A stretch of DNA of 64,000 nt from Terrabacter sp. Root181 (GTDB taxonomy: Bacteria > Actinomycetota > Actinomycetes > Actinomycetales > Dermatophilaceae): positions 1,443,813 through 1,507,812 of the forward strand of contig NZ_LMHU01000001.1 in the NCBI RefSeq assembly GCF_001428505.1, written 5' to 3'. Below are positions 1-11,200 of this stretch, piece by piece. Made by a program: the position numbers and the translations under genes. The notes beneath the pieces were generated by a model. That model ran no database searches and was not told the DNA's origin. It worked only from the letters and a program-made list of their open reading frames with translations. Each line of letters opens with the position of its first letter. Positions within the stretch are counted from its first letter, which is position 1.

Positions 1-378
1 GTCAAGGCCTACGTCGGTGAGGGCATCGCCCAGGACTTCTACCGGGAGATCTCGCGCTACGTCGACGAGGACACGCGGGCGCTCGTCGTCAGCGTCCTCG
101 AGGACACGGGGCAGGCCGAGTTCGCGGTCACCGTCGTGCGCGAGGCGATCGCCGCGGACCCGCGGCTCGCCGGCCGGCTGGCGCTCTGGGGGCGCCGCCT
201 CGTCGGCGAGGCGATCACCCAGGCCCAGCGGGTCGGTGTCGAGCGCGACGCGCTCGCGAGCATCCTCGTCGGCGCACCGGGCCGGGCCGGCGCCGACCTC
301 GCAGAGCTCGGCCGCATGTTCGCCCGCCTCACCGACGAGCACTCCCGCCGCATGGAGCGCCTCGGCCTCTCGGCCTGA
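1..378 (+). CDS. Ferritin-like fold protein, C-terminal part (5' truncated)
   Basis: The reading frame is open from base 1 and stops with TGA at 376-378, giving 125 residues; the start lies upstream of the window. The helical sequence (FYREISRYVDEDTRALV, AEFAVTVVREAIAADPR, GRRLVGEAITQAQRV) matches from memory the C-terminal half of the actinobacterial ferritin-like fold family (MiaE/ferritin-like, mycobacterial Rv3210c type). That gene normally sits near the DUF3107 and TetR genes that follow here, so context agrees. The family's diiron site would be partly in the missing half, so activity cannot be judged. Identification by recall, not by search. Confidence 0.75.
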   Translation, partial: VKAYVGEGIAQDFYREISRYVDEDTRALVVSVLEDTGQAEFAVTVVREAIAADPRLAGRLALWGRRLVGEAITQAQRVGVERDALASILVGAPGRAGADLAELGRMFARLTDEHSRRMERLGLSA

Positions 379-485
379 GCGGGCGTATGCCGCCCTCCCG
401 GCCGATGCGTGAGTGCACCCGTCCAAGGGGGCGGGGGAGACGGCATACGAAACCAGCGTGGGCAGCGACGGGTGCACCGGACACG

Positions 486-521
486 CCGAAGGGCCCGACC
501 GCATGCGGTCGGGCCCTTCGG
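486..521. terminator. Perfect 36-nt palindrome, probable bidirectional terminator
   Basis: A perfect inverted repeat centred between 503 and 504 (half-site CCGAAGGGCCCGACCGCA). It lies 12 nt beyond the stop of the minus-strand GlsB-like gene and about 108 nt beyond the plus-strand ferritin-like gene, so it can end both convergent transcripts. There is no T tract, as is common for actinobacterial hairpin terminators. Confidence 0.7.
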
Positions 522-533
522 TCGCAGGGTCGG

Positions 534-797
534 TCAGACCGACTTGCTGGTCATCCGGCCGTAGAGCACGATGATGAGCGCGGCGACGATGGCGCCGAGG
601 ATCAGCGGGATCCAGGCGATACCCGAGCTGTTCGAGTAGCCGAGCTGGCGCACGACGAACGTCACGACGACGTTGGCGACGATGCCGATGAGGATCGTCA
701 TGACGAGCGAGATGTTCTGCTTGCCCGGCAGGATGAGGCGGCCGAGGGCACCGATGATGGCACCCACGATGATGGCCCCGATGATTGTTCCGATCAT
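534..797 (-). CDS. GlsB/YeaQ/YmgE family stress-response membrane protein
   Basis: An 87-residue, almost wholly hydrophobic protein with three membrane segments (about residues 2-20, 28-48 and 58-80) and the family hallmark of Gly-rich helices around a GRLILPGKQ turn. GlsB/YeaQ (transglycosylase-associated) proteins are small inner-membrane proteins induced by general stress; their biochemical role is not known. The ATG at 795-797 has a good ribosome site (GAAGGAG, about 7 nt upstream). The neighbour at 987-1259 is a paralogue on the same strand, so this looks like a local duplication. A palindromic terminator follows at 486-521. Confidence 0.88.
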   Translation of the reverse strand: MIGTIIGAIIVGAIIGALGRLILPGKQNISLVMTILIGIVANVVVTFVVRQLGYSNSSGIAWIPLILGAIVAALIIVLYGRMTSKSV

Positions 798-986
798 GTG
801 ACGCTCCTTCTGGCCGCCGTTCGGACGGCCTCTTGGTCCGCGAGGGGTGCGGACAACACATGCGACGAGATCAATGTCCCACCGCGTGGGGCTGGTGTGG
901 TGGATGTGGCGCGTGCCATTTCCACCGGGTTTCGCCCGCGAGGGGACGAAGGTGACGAGACCTCCGTCGGAGGCTCGTCGGGAGCG

Positions 987-1259
987 TCAGCGCGTCTGGC
1001 GGTTGCCGGTGACCATGCCGTAGCCGACGATGAGCGCGGCGGCGACGACGACACCGATGAGGCCGGAGATCCAGTCGATCCCCTTGGTGTCACTGACGCC
1101 CGTGGCCTTGTAGTAGATGAACGCGCCGATGAGTGAGCCGACGGCGCCGAGGACCACGGTGAGCAGGACGCTCATGTGCTGCTTGCCGGGGAGCACAAAC
1201 CGGGCGAGCGGTCCCACGATCGCACCCGCGACGAGGGCGGCAAGGATGGTTCCGATCAT
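987..1259 (-). CDS. GlsB/YeaQ/YmgE family membrane protein (second copy)
   Basis: A 90-residue three-helix membrane protein paralogous to the gene at 534-797: both start MIGTI, share the LPGKQ turn after helix 1 and carry a charged C-terminal tail. The frame could extend upstream to 1358, but ATG 1257-1259 is preferred because GGAGGA sits about 10 nt before it and the upstream residues are Arg-rich and unlike the family. The 189-nt gap to the paralogue shows no hairpin as strong as the neighbouring ones, so the two may be transcribed together or separately. Confidence 0.87.
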   Translation of the reverse strand: MIGTILAALVAGAIVGPLARFVLPGKQHMSVLLTVVLGAVGSLIGAFIYYKATGVSDTKGIDWISGLIGVVVAAALIVGYGMVTGNRQTR

Positions 1260-1406
1260 GTCTACGCTTCCTCCTTCGAGCCCGCTGCGCGGGCGGCGAC
1301 GACCGGGCGTTCCCGGCTCGTTCCTCCACCTTGTACCCGCATGACGGCCTCGGGCCACACCCGCGTCGGCCGGCCTCGCGTGCGGGTGGGAGCGGAGGCA
1401 TGACGA

Positions 1407-1435
1407 AGGCCGCCGACCGTGTCGGTCGGCGGCCT
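1407..1435. terminator. Hairpin terminator downstream of DUF3107 gene
   Basis: A 13-bp perfect stem (AGGCCGCCGACCG paired with its complement) closes a 3-nt loop (TGT at 1420-1422). It lies 88 nt beyond the minus-strand DUF3107 stop and upstream of the GlsB-like gene start, separating the two units. Confidence 0.7.
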
Positions 1436-1523
1436 CCGTCAGCCCGTGTCACTCGTGGTCAGTCGGCGGTGATGCCGTGGCCGACGCCGGGACTGCTTGC
1501 AGGGGAGTGCTCCTCGGACGCGT

Positions 1524-1745
1524 TCAATGAGCGCCGAAGCCGACGCCCGACTTGCGCTCCGCACCGGTCGTCACGTAGCCGATCGAGGCGGAGGGCACCA
1601 TGATGCGACCGCCCTTGTCGTCGACGAGCTCGAGGGCCTCGGAGCCGAGCGACGCCTTGACGGCGGCGAAGATCTCTTCGCTGCTCTGGGTCGTCTCGAA
1701 GGTGATCTCGCGTGCCACGTTCTGCACGCCGATGCGGACCTCCAC
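1524..1745 (-). CDS. DUF3107 family protein
   Basis: A 73-residue protein beginning MEVRIGVQNVAREITFET and ending in a Gly-rich tail (KSGVGFGAH). It matches the actinobacterial DUF3107 family (mycobacterial TB9.4, Rv3208A), a small conserved protein of unknown function. The start is GTG at 1743-1745 with only a weak purine-rich ribosome site. It lies 56 nt downstream of the tetR gene on the same strand, the arrangement also seen in mycobacteria, so the two are probably co-transcribed from the tetR promoter. Confidence 0.87.
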   Translation of the reverse strand: MEVRIGVQNVAREITFETTQSSEEIFAAVKASLGSEALELVDDKGGRIMVPSASIGYVTTGAERKSGVGFGAH

Positions 1746-1801
1746 GTCAAACCTGCTTTCTCAGTTCTGGTGGACGCGGTCGACCACGTCCTGTCGTCAC
1801 C

Positions 1802-2494
1802 TTAACGAGCGGGAGTGCCGACCGATTCCCTGGCCGCGCCACCGGGCCTGTCGCCCTCGTCGCCGCGGCCCTCGCCCCGGCCGACGGCCGGGAAAGCGCC
1901 GAAGCCACGACGGATGAGCGCGGCGGTGAGGCGCACGGCCGTCTCCTTCGAGAGCGTCGCCTCGTGGGTGAGCCAGTGGCGTGCCGAGGTCTGCGCCAGG
2001 CCGACGAAGGCCACGCCGACGAGGACGGCCTCCTCCTGGTCCATCGAGGTCTCGCTGCGGATGATCTCGGCCATCGCCTCGGCGCACGTGAGGTCGATCT
2101 GGTCGAGACGCTTGCGCACCTCGGGCTCGTTGGCGAGGTCGGACTCGAAGATGAGCCGGAAGGCCGCGCCCTCCTGCCCGACGAAGTCGAAGTAGGCACG
2201 GGTCATCGTGTTGATGCGCGCCTTGTTGTCCGAGAGCGCGAGGGCGTCGCGGACGAGCTGCTCGAGCTCGCCCGTGTGCTGGTCGATGAGCGCGAGGTAG
2301 AGCTCGAGCTTGCCGGGGAAGTGCTGGTAGAGCACCGGCTTGGAGACCCCGGCCCGGGCTGCGATGTCGTCCATCGCAGCGGCGTGGTAGCCGTTCTCGA
2401 CGAAGACGCCCAGGGCGGAGTCGAGCAGCTGGGCGCGCCTCTCGGATCGGGGCAGCCGCTGGCCGCGGCCGGGCGGGGTGGTCTCGTCTGCCAT
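1802..2494 (-). CDS. TetR family transcriptional regulator
   Basis: A 230-residue regulator. Residues about 17-64 form the TetR helix-turn-helix (RAQLLDSALGVFVENGYHAA, then DDIAARAGVSKPVLYQHFPG), followed by a ligand-binding region with FDFVGQEGAAFRLIFESDL. Start ATG 2492-2494 is preceded by AAGAGG. The frame stays open far upstream, antisense to moeB, but nothing there resembles TetR. It is divergent from moeB (102-nt spacer), so the spacer may hold an operator. Orthologous in position to mycobacterial Rv3208, whose ligand is not established. The last 20 residues are Gly/Arg-rich and probably disordered. Confidence 0.88.
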   Translation of the reverse strand: MADETTPPGRGQRLPRSERRAQLLDSALGVFVENGYHAAAMDDIAARAGVSKPVLYQHFPGKLELYLALIDQHTGELEQLVRDALALSDNKARINTMTRAYFDFVGQEGAAFRLIFESDLANEPEVRKRLDQIDLTCAEAMAEIIRSETSMDQEEAVLVGVAFVGLAQTSARHWLTHEATLSKETAVRLTAALIRRGFGAFPAVGRGEGRGDEGDRPGGAARESVGTPAR

Positions 2495-2584
2495 GCGGAT
2501 CCTCTTCGGGTGTGGACGCGTCTTCTCGTCGGTCTCGGCGTCCGCCCCCGCAGACGACCGTGTCCGTCTCACCATACCGAGCAG

Positions 2585-2590
2585 TACGGT
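2585..2590 (+). promoter_or_regulatory. -10 hexamer for moeB (leaderless type)
   Basis: TACGGT lies exactly 6 nt before the moeB ATG, the spacing expected if transcription starts at or near the start codon. No better ribosome site is present than GAGGG inside that spacer. Confidence 0.5.
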
Positions 2591-2596
2591 GAGGGC

Positions 2597-3775
2597 ATGT
2601 CGACGGATCCGCTGGTCAAGACGGCTCGGGCCCTCAGCAAGGCCGAGACGACGAGGTACGCCCGTCACGTGCTGCTGCCCGATGTCGGCCGCGACGGGCA
2701 GGAACGCCTCGCCGCCGCCCGGGTGCTCGTCGTCGGTGCCGGAGGCCTCGGGTCGCCCGCGCTGCTCTACCTCGCCGCAGCCGGTGTCGGCACCATCGGT
2801 GTCGTCGACGCCGACGTCGTCGACCTCACCAACCTGCACCGCCAGGTCATCCACTCGGACGCCGACATCGGCCGGCCCAAGACCGAGTCCGCCGAGGCAG
2901 CCGTCCACCGCGTCAACCCGCACGTCGAGGTGGTCCGCCACGACGTGGCCCTCGACTCGGCCAACGCCCTCGGGATCATCGGTGACTACGACCTCGTCGT
3001 CGACGGCACCGACAACTTCCCGACGCGCTACCTCGTCAACGACGCCTGCGTCATGCTCGGCAAGCCGCACGTGTGGGGATCGATCCTGCGCTTCGACGGC
3101 CAGGTCTCGGTGTGGTGGGCCGGTCAGGGCCCCTGCTACCGCTGCGTCTTCCCCGACCCGCCGCCGCCCGGCTCGGTGCCGAGCTGCGCCGAGGGCGGGG
3201 TGCTGGGCGTGCTGTGCGCCGCCATCGGCTCGGTCCAGTCGACCGAGGCGATCAAGCTCCTGCTCGGCATCGGCGAGCCGCTCGTGGGGCGGCTCATGGT
3301 GCACGACGCGCTGCGCCAGACGTGGGACACCCTGACGGTCAGAGCGGACCCGGAGTGCCCGGTCTGCGGCGACGACCCGACCGTCACCGAGCTCATCGAC
3401 TACGTCGAGTTCTGTGGCGTGCCCGGTGCGGCCGCCCACGACGAGGGTGATCTCCCGGCGGTCACCGTCCACGAGATGGTGGGCGAGCTCGCCGGTGACG
3501 AGCCGCCGCTGCTCGTCGACGTCCGCGGTGAAGAGGAGCGGGCGATCGCCTCGATCCCCGGTGCCGTCGCGATCCACCTCGATCTCTTCCGTTCCGGTGA
3601 GGCCTTCGACGAGCTGCCCTCTGACAGAAGGGTGCTCATCTACTGCAAGGTGGGTGCGCGCTCTGCCGAGGCCACCCGGCTCGCCCTGCGCGCGGGGCTC
3701 ACCGACGTCGCCAACGTCGAGGGCGGCATACTCGCCTACCTCCGGGAGATCGACCCGAGCCAACCCGAGTACTGA
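2597..3775 (+). CDS. moeB: Adenylyltransferase/sulfurtransferase MoeB (ThiF domain plus rhodanese)
   Basis: A 392-residue two-domain protein. Residues about 15-260 form an E1-like adenylating domain: nucleotide loop GAGGLG (47-52), TDNFPTRYLVND, zinc cysteines C180/C183 (CYRC) and C254/C257 (CPVC), and C197 in the flexible loop. Residues about 285-390 are a rhodanese domain with active-site C350 (CKVGAR). Such proteins adenylate the C-terminal Gly of sulfur carriers (MoaD, ThiS or CysO type) and transfer sulfur for molybdopterin and related pathways. moaE lies about 25 kb away in the same window. Position matches mycobacterial moeB1. The ATL/VOC gene follows after 11 nt, suggesting co-transcription. 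Confidence 0.93.
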   Translation: MSTDPLVKTARALSKAETTRYARHVLLPDVGRDGQERLAAARVLVVGAGGLGSPALLYLAAAGVGTIGVVDADVVDLTNLHRQVIHSDADIGRPKTESAEAAVHRVNPHVEVVRHDVALDSANALGIIGDYDLVVDGTDNFPTRYLVNDACVMLGKPHVWGSILRFDGQVSVWWAGQGPCYRCVFPDPPPPGSVPSCAEGGVLGVLCAAIGSVQSTEAIKLLLGIGEPLVGRLMVHDALRQTWDTLTVRADPECPVCGDDPTVTELIDYVEFCGVPGAAAHDEGDLPAVTVHEMVGELAGDEPPLLVDVRGEEERAIASIPGAVAIHLDLFRSGEAFDELPSDRRVLIYCKVGARSAEATRLALRAGLTDVANVEGGILAYLREIDPSQPEY

Positions 3776-3786
3776 GAGGACGCCCG

Positions 3787-4527
3787 TTGCCGCTGGAGGA
3801 CCACGCCGAGCGCGTGCTCGACCTCGTCGCGACCATCCCCGAGGGGCGCGTTCTCGCGTACGGCGACATCGCCGGGCGCCTCGGTGGCATGGGTCCGCGC
3901 ACGGTCGGCACCGTCATGAGCCGCTACGGTTCCGACCTGCCGTGGTGGCGGGTCATCCGCTCCGACGGCCGCCCGCCGCAGGGTCTCGAGGACGAGGCGC
4001 TCGAGCACTGGCGCGCCGAGGGGACGCCCATGGTGCGCGGATTCGTCGAGGGGGGACGCGCCGACATGGCCAAGGCCCGATGGGACTTCGGCGGTGCTCC
4101 GGCGGCGTCCGGCCCGGCCGGGAGAGCGGGCCCGCGCGGCGGCCTGCACCACGTCGAGATCTGGGTCGACGACATCGTCGCGGCCAAGCGCGAGTGGGGC
4201 TGGCTGCTCAAGCGGCTCGGCTACCACCTCGGTGACGACTGGGGCCACGGCCAGGCGTGGGAGCTCGGCTCGCTCTACGTCGTCGTCGAGGCCGGTCCGG
4301 ACGTCGTGGCCGGGCGTCACGAGCGCACGCGCGCAGGCCTCAACCACCTTGCCTTCCATGGTGGCTCGCGCGCCGAGGTCGACTCGCTGGTCGACGCGTG
4401 CGGCGAGGGCGGGTGGACGTTGATGTTCCCCGACAGGCACCCGTATGCCGGTGGCCCGCAGCACTACGCGGCCTACCTCGAGAGCGGCGAGGGCTTCGAG
4501 GTCGAGATCGTCGCGGCCGGCGCCTGA
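3787..4527 (+). CDS. Alkyltransferase-like (ATL) protein fused to a VOC domain
   Basis: A 246-residue fusion. Residues 1-105 match the DNA-binding part of O6-methylguanine methyltransferase (IPEGRVLAYGDIAGRLG, GPRTVGTVMSRYG), but the acceptor-Cys motif PCHR is PWWR (52-55), so Trp53 replaces the reactive cysteine as in ATL proteins that flag alkylated bases for excision repair. Residues about 118-246 form a vicinal-oxygen-chelate domain (LHHVEIWVDD, GLNHLAFH, EGFEVEIVA). Both halves are in one uninterrupted frame. Start is TTG at 3787, 11 nt after moeB. The mycobacterial positional homologue (Rv3204) is the ATL half alone; the purpose of the VOC half is unknown. Confidence 0.82.
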   Translation: MPLEDHAERVLDLVATIPEGRVLAYGDIAGRLGGMGPRTVGTVMSRYGSDLPWWRVIRSDGRPPQGLEDEALEHWRAEGTPMVRGFVEGGRADMAKARWDFGGAPAASGPAGRAGPRGGLHHVEIWVDDIVAAKREWGWLLKRLGYHLGDDWGHGQAWELGSLYVVVEAGPDVVAGRHERTRAGLNHLAFHGGSRAEVDSLVDACGEGGWTLMFPDRHPYAGGPQHYAAYLESGEGFEVEIVAAGA

Positions 4528-4663
4528 CACGCGTTGGCGAGACCTCGGGTCAGGACCCCGGCCCGGGACCTTCGACCCTGCCGGCACGGGCCGTGAGGAG
4601 CGAGGGTGGGGGTGCGGCCCGTGGCTGCGGTCGCCACGCGCCAGGTCTCGAGGAGCCGATCCG

Positions 4664-5422
4664 ATGGTCACGTCCACGCATGCCTCAGCACCGAGGAGTG
4701 CGACACCTGAGGGTCCGGCGACCCTGCCGGACCCGTCCTGGGCCCGTCTCTACCGGATCGGTGGGGCCTGTGCCGGCGTCTTCGTCGTCATGGTGGTGGT
4801 CGGCATCGTCCTGGCCGTCGCGGCCCCCGTGGCGCCCACCGAGGGCGGCGCGGCCACGCTCGCCCACATCGCGGCGCACCGGTCGCTCTACGTCCTGCAG
4901 CAGCAGCTCTGGCTCGTTCCCGGGGTGTTCGCCGCGGTGGTCTACCTCTCGCTCTATCCCGCCCTGAGGCATCTCGACCGGAGCCTGGCCGCGCTCGGGA
5001 CGGCGATCGGGGGTGGGGCCTGGGCCCTGACGCTGACGATCCCCACGACGACCACGGGGGCGCCCGCGCTGGTCCACCTCAGCGACCAGTTCGTCGTGGC
5101 CGACCCGGCACGTCGGCTCGCCCTGGCCACGGCGGCCGAGACGCTCATCGCCCAGAACCGCACGACGTCGGTGGTCGGGCCCCTGACGACCGTCGGGCTC
5201 CTCCTCGTCTCGGTCGTCATGCTCCGTGGGGTCTTCCCCCGTTGGGTCGCCCGTCTGGGCGTGGCCGCGGGGGTGCTCGGGATCGCGGCCGAGGCGCTGC
5301 GCATGGTCGTCGAGGGCTTCTACGTCGTCTACGGGGTCCTGCTCCCGGTGTGGATGGCGGCCGTGGGGTGGCACCTCTACCGGCTCGGCCGCCGGGACCG
5401 AGACCCGGCCGATGCGACCTAG
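4664..5422 (+). CDS. Multipass membrane protein, DUF4386-like
   Basis: A 252-residue protein with about six hydrophobic segments (about residues 29-52, 75-95, 103-120, 165-185, 195-212 and 215-235) and a short charged C-terminus. The general pattern (N-terminal helix, ATLAHIAAHRSLYVLQQQLW, then repeated helix pairs) is similar to DUF4386 family proteins, but this is a weak match by recall. ATG 4664 has AGGAG about 9 nt upstream; the frame is open earlier, but that part lies over the 3' end of the ATL-VOC gene and is Arg/Pro-rich. Function unknown. It precedes furA by 58 nt but is probably a separate unit, because a furA operator-like site lies between. Confidence 0.62.
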   Translation: MVTSTHASAPRSATPEGPATLPDPSWARLYRIGGACAGVFVVMVVVGIVLAVAAPVAPTEGGAATLAHIAAHRSLYVLQQQLWLVPGVFAAVVYLSLYPALRHLDRSLAALGTAIGGGAWALTLTIPTTTTGAPALVHLSDQFVVADPARRLALATAAETLIAQNRTTSVVGPLTTVGLLLVSVVMLRGVFPRWVARLGVAAGVLGIAAEALRMVVEGFYVVYGVLLPVWMAAVGWHLYRLGRRDRDPADAT

Positions 5423-5443
5423 GACGAGATGCAGGCGAGCAAG

Positions 5444-5465
5444 ACTTGATTTGTTCCAGACAAGC
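5444..5465 (+). promoter_or_regulatory. Probable FurA operator/promoter region
   Basis: An unusually A/T-rich 22-nt stretch with the inverted repeat CTTG-N12-CAAG (5445-5448 and 5461-5464), just upstream of the furA start. In mycobacteria and streptomycetes furA is autoregulated through an A/T-rich inverted repeat here. The match is by layout, not by a scored matrix. Confidence 0.6.
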
Positions 5466-5480
5466 GGGAAGACTCGGGGC

Positions 5481-8163
<2,683 letters not shown>

Positions 8164-8181
8164 CGGCCTGACCCCTCGCCC

Positions 8182-8213
8182 GGGCCCGGGATGGCGTATG
8201 CCGTCCCGGGCCC
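8182..8213 (+). terminator. katG terminator hairpin
   Basis: A 14-bp stem (GGGCCCGGGATGGC with one G-T pair) closed by a GTAT loop, 18 nt after the katG stop. There is no T tract. The loop and stem contain one copy of the CGTATGCC octamer. Confidence 0.75.
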
Positions 8214-8292
8214 TCGCGTGCCCACGTGAGGATGCACGCGGCATACGCCCTGTGCCGAGCACGCTGTCGGTCGGGCGTGATGGAATCCTCCG

Positions 8293-11200
8293 GTGGTCAT
8301 CCTCCGTCGAGCTCCTGCCCTCGCCCCGGTGCAGGTGCGGCTCGACGAGCGCCAGCAGGCCGCCCTCGACTCGTCCGCGCGCGTGCTGCGGGTCCTCGGC
8401 GGCCCCGGCACGGGCACGTCCACGGTGGCCGTCGAGCTGGTCGTCGACGCCGTGCGCCGGCAGGGTCTGCGGGCCGACTCGTGCCTCGTGCTGACCTCGA
8501 GCCGCAGCGCAGCGGGCGAGCTGCGCCAGCAGGTCACCGCGCGGCTCGGCGGCACGTCGACCGAGTCGCTCGCGCGCACGTGGCAGGCGTTCGGCTTCGG
8601 CGTCCTGCGGGCCGAGGCGGCGCTTCGGGGCGACCCGCCACCGCGCCTGCTCAACGGACCGGAGCAGGACGTCATCCTGCGCGACCTGCTCGCCGGGCAC
8701 GCCTCCGGTGAGGTGCGCGGGCCGTCATGGCCCGAGGAGCTGCGTGAGGCCCTGGCGACGCGGGGCTTCCGCAACGAGCTGCGCGACCTGCTCATGCGCT
8801 CGGTCGAGCTGGGGCAGGCTCCCGACGACCTCGCCCGGCTCGCGGTCGAGCACGACCGGCCCGAGTGGGCGGCGGCCGCGCACGTGCTGCGCGAGTACGA
8901 CCAGGTCACCTCGTTCAGCAGACACGGCTCCTACGACCCCGCATGGGTGCTCACGGCCGTCGCCGAGCTGCTCGACGACGACCCGTCGGCCCTCGACCGG
9001 CTCCACGAGCGCATCCGCCTCGTCGTCGTCGACGAGGCCCAGGAGCTGACGTCCGCCGCGGCGCGGCTGCTGCGCGTCGTCGCCCGACCCGGTGGTCCAC
9101 GGGTGGTCCTTCTCGGCGACCCCGACGTCGCGGTCCAGACCTTCCGCGGCGCCGACCCGCGCTTCCTCGCCGACGGCTGGACCGACCTCGCGGGTGCAGG
9201 CCGTGACCCGCGCTTCGTCGGCGGTCTCTTCGACCTCATCGACGACGCCGGCGACGGTGCGAGCGAGACCGTCGTGCTCGACCGGACCCACCGGCTCGGC
9301 GAGGCGATGGTCGGCGTGGCCGACCGGGTCTCGCGGCGCATCGGGGCGCTCGGTGGCGGTGAGCAGCGCCGGATGACGCCCGCCACCGCAGACCCGTCGC
9401 GAGGCGCCGTCGAGGTCGCGCTGCTGCGGTCGGCGGCCCAGGAGACGGCGCACGTGGCGGCCCTGCTGCGCCGGGCCCACCTCGTCGAGGGCGTGCCCTG
9501 GACCGACATGGCCGTCATCGTGCGTGGCTCGGGGCGTGCCGACGCGATGCGTCGCCTCCTCGGGCAGGCCGGGGTGCCGGTCCAGGCGGGCAGTGCCGAG
9601 ACGCCGGTGCGCGACGAGAGCGCGGTCCGCCCGCTGCTGCACCTGCTCGAGGAGAGCATCGCGATCGCCCGGGCCGAGCATCGCGGCGAGACCCACGTCA
9701 TCGACCCGGTGCGCGCAGCCGATCTCGTGCTCTCGCCCGTCGGGGGGAGCGACACCGTGGGGCTGCGCCGACTCCGGCGACTGCTCCGGCAGGACGAGCT
9801 CGCCTCCGGCGGTGGGCGATCCAGCGACGAGCTGCTCGCCGAGCTGCTGCAGTCGGTGCCGCGCGCTCGGATGCTGGGGTCGACCGCACGGCCCGCCGAG
9901 CGCATCGCGACGGCGCTGGCGGCGGGGGCTGCGGCGGCTCGCGTCGGCGACGACGGCCGATGGGCGCGGGGGGTCACGGCCGAGTCGGTGCTCTGGGCCG
10001 TCTGGCAGGGTGCGGGGGTCGCCGACGGATGGCGACGCCAGGCGCTCTCGGGTGGCTCGTCGGGTGAGCGGGCCGACCGCGACCTCGACGCCGTGCTCGC
10101 GCTCTTCGACGCCGCGGGTGCCTTCGTCGACCGGCTGCCCACAGCCGGCCCCGACAAGTTCCTCGAGCACATCCAGGGCCAGGACGTCCCGGGCGACACC
10201 CTTCTCGTCGGCGGCCAGTCCGGTGGCCGCGTCGCGCTGCTGACACCTCAGACCGCCGCCGGCCGCCAGTGGCGCATCGTCGTCGTCGCCGGGGTCCAGG
10301 AGGGCGTGTGGCCCGACCTGCGGCTGCGGGGCTCGGTCCTGGGGTCCGAGGACCTCGTCGACGTCGTCGCCCAGCGGCCGCTCGGCTTCCGGGCCGCCCA
10401 GGCGGCGGTGCGCTACGACGAGACTCGCCTCTTCCTCGTCGCCGTCACCCGGGCCACCGAGCGCCTGCTCGTCACCGCGGTCGGCAACGAGGACGAGCAA
10501 CCCTCGGTCTACCTCGACCTCGTCGACCCGCCCGCGACGACCCGGCTCGCCGACGAGGTGCGTCCGCACTCCGACGTCGCGCGCACCATGACCCTGCCCG
10601 GGCTCGTGGGTGAGCTGCGCCGCGAGGCGGTGAGCCCCGAGCCGGGCGTCGCCGAGCCGGCCCTCAACCTGCTCGCGGCTGCTGCGCGTGAGGGCGTGCG
10701 CGGGGCCGACCCGGCCTCGTGGTGGGCGCTGCGGTCCGTCACGAGCGAGCGGCCCGTGCGTCGGCCCGACGAGCCCGTGCCGGTGTCGCCGTCGAAGGTG
10801 ACCTACTTCGCCGAGTGCGGGCTGCGCTGGTTCCTCACGTCGGTCGGCGGCGAGGGCGTCTCGCTCGGCGCGGCCTCCGTCGGCACGTTCGTCCACGACA
10901 TCGTCGCGGGGCTGCCCGACGCTCCGCTCGACGAGCTGAAGCACGAGGTCGACGCGCGCTGGGGCCGCCTCGGGCTCACGCCGGGCTGGGTCACCGACCG
11001 CACCCACCAGGAGGCGCACGACATGGTGGCCCGGTTCGCGGCCTACCGCGACGGCGCCGAGCGGGACTGGGAGCGCGTCGGCATCGAGACAGACTTCCGG
11101 GTCGAGGTCGGACGCGCCGTGGTTGCCGGGCGCGTCGACCGCATCGAGCGCGACGCCGACGGCCGCGTGCGCATCGTCGACCTCAAGACGGGCAAGTCCA

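Noticed and set aside
2495-3763. Upstream extension of the tetR frame antisense to moeB
   Set aside because: Open but unlike TetR and opposite a conserved MoeB; ATG 2494 has a ribosome site.
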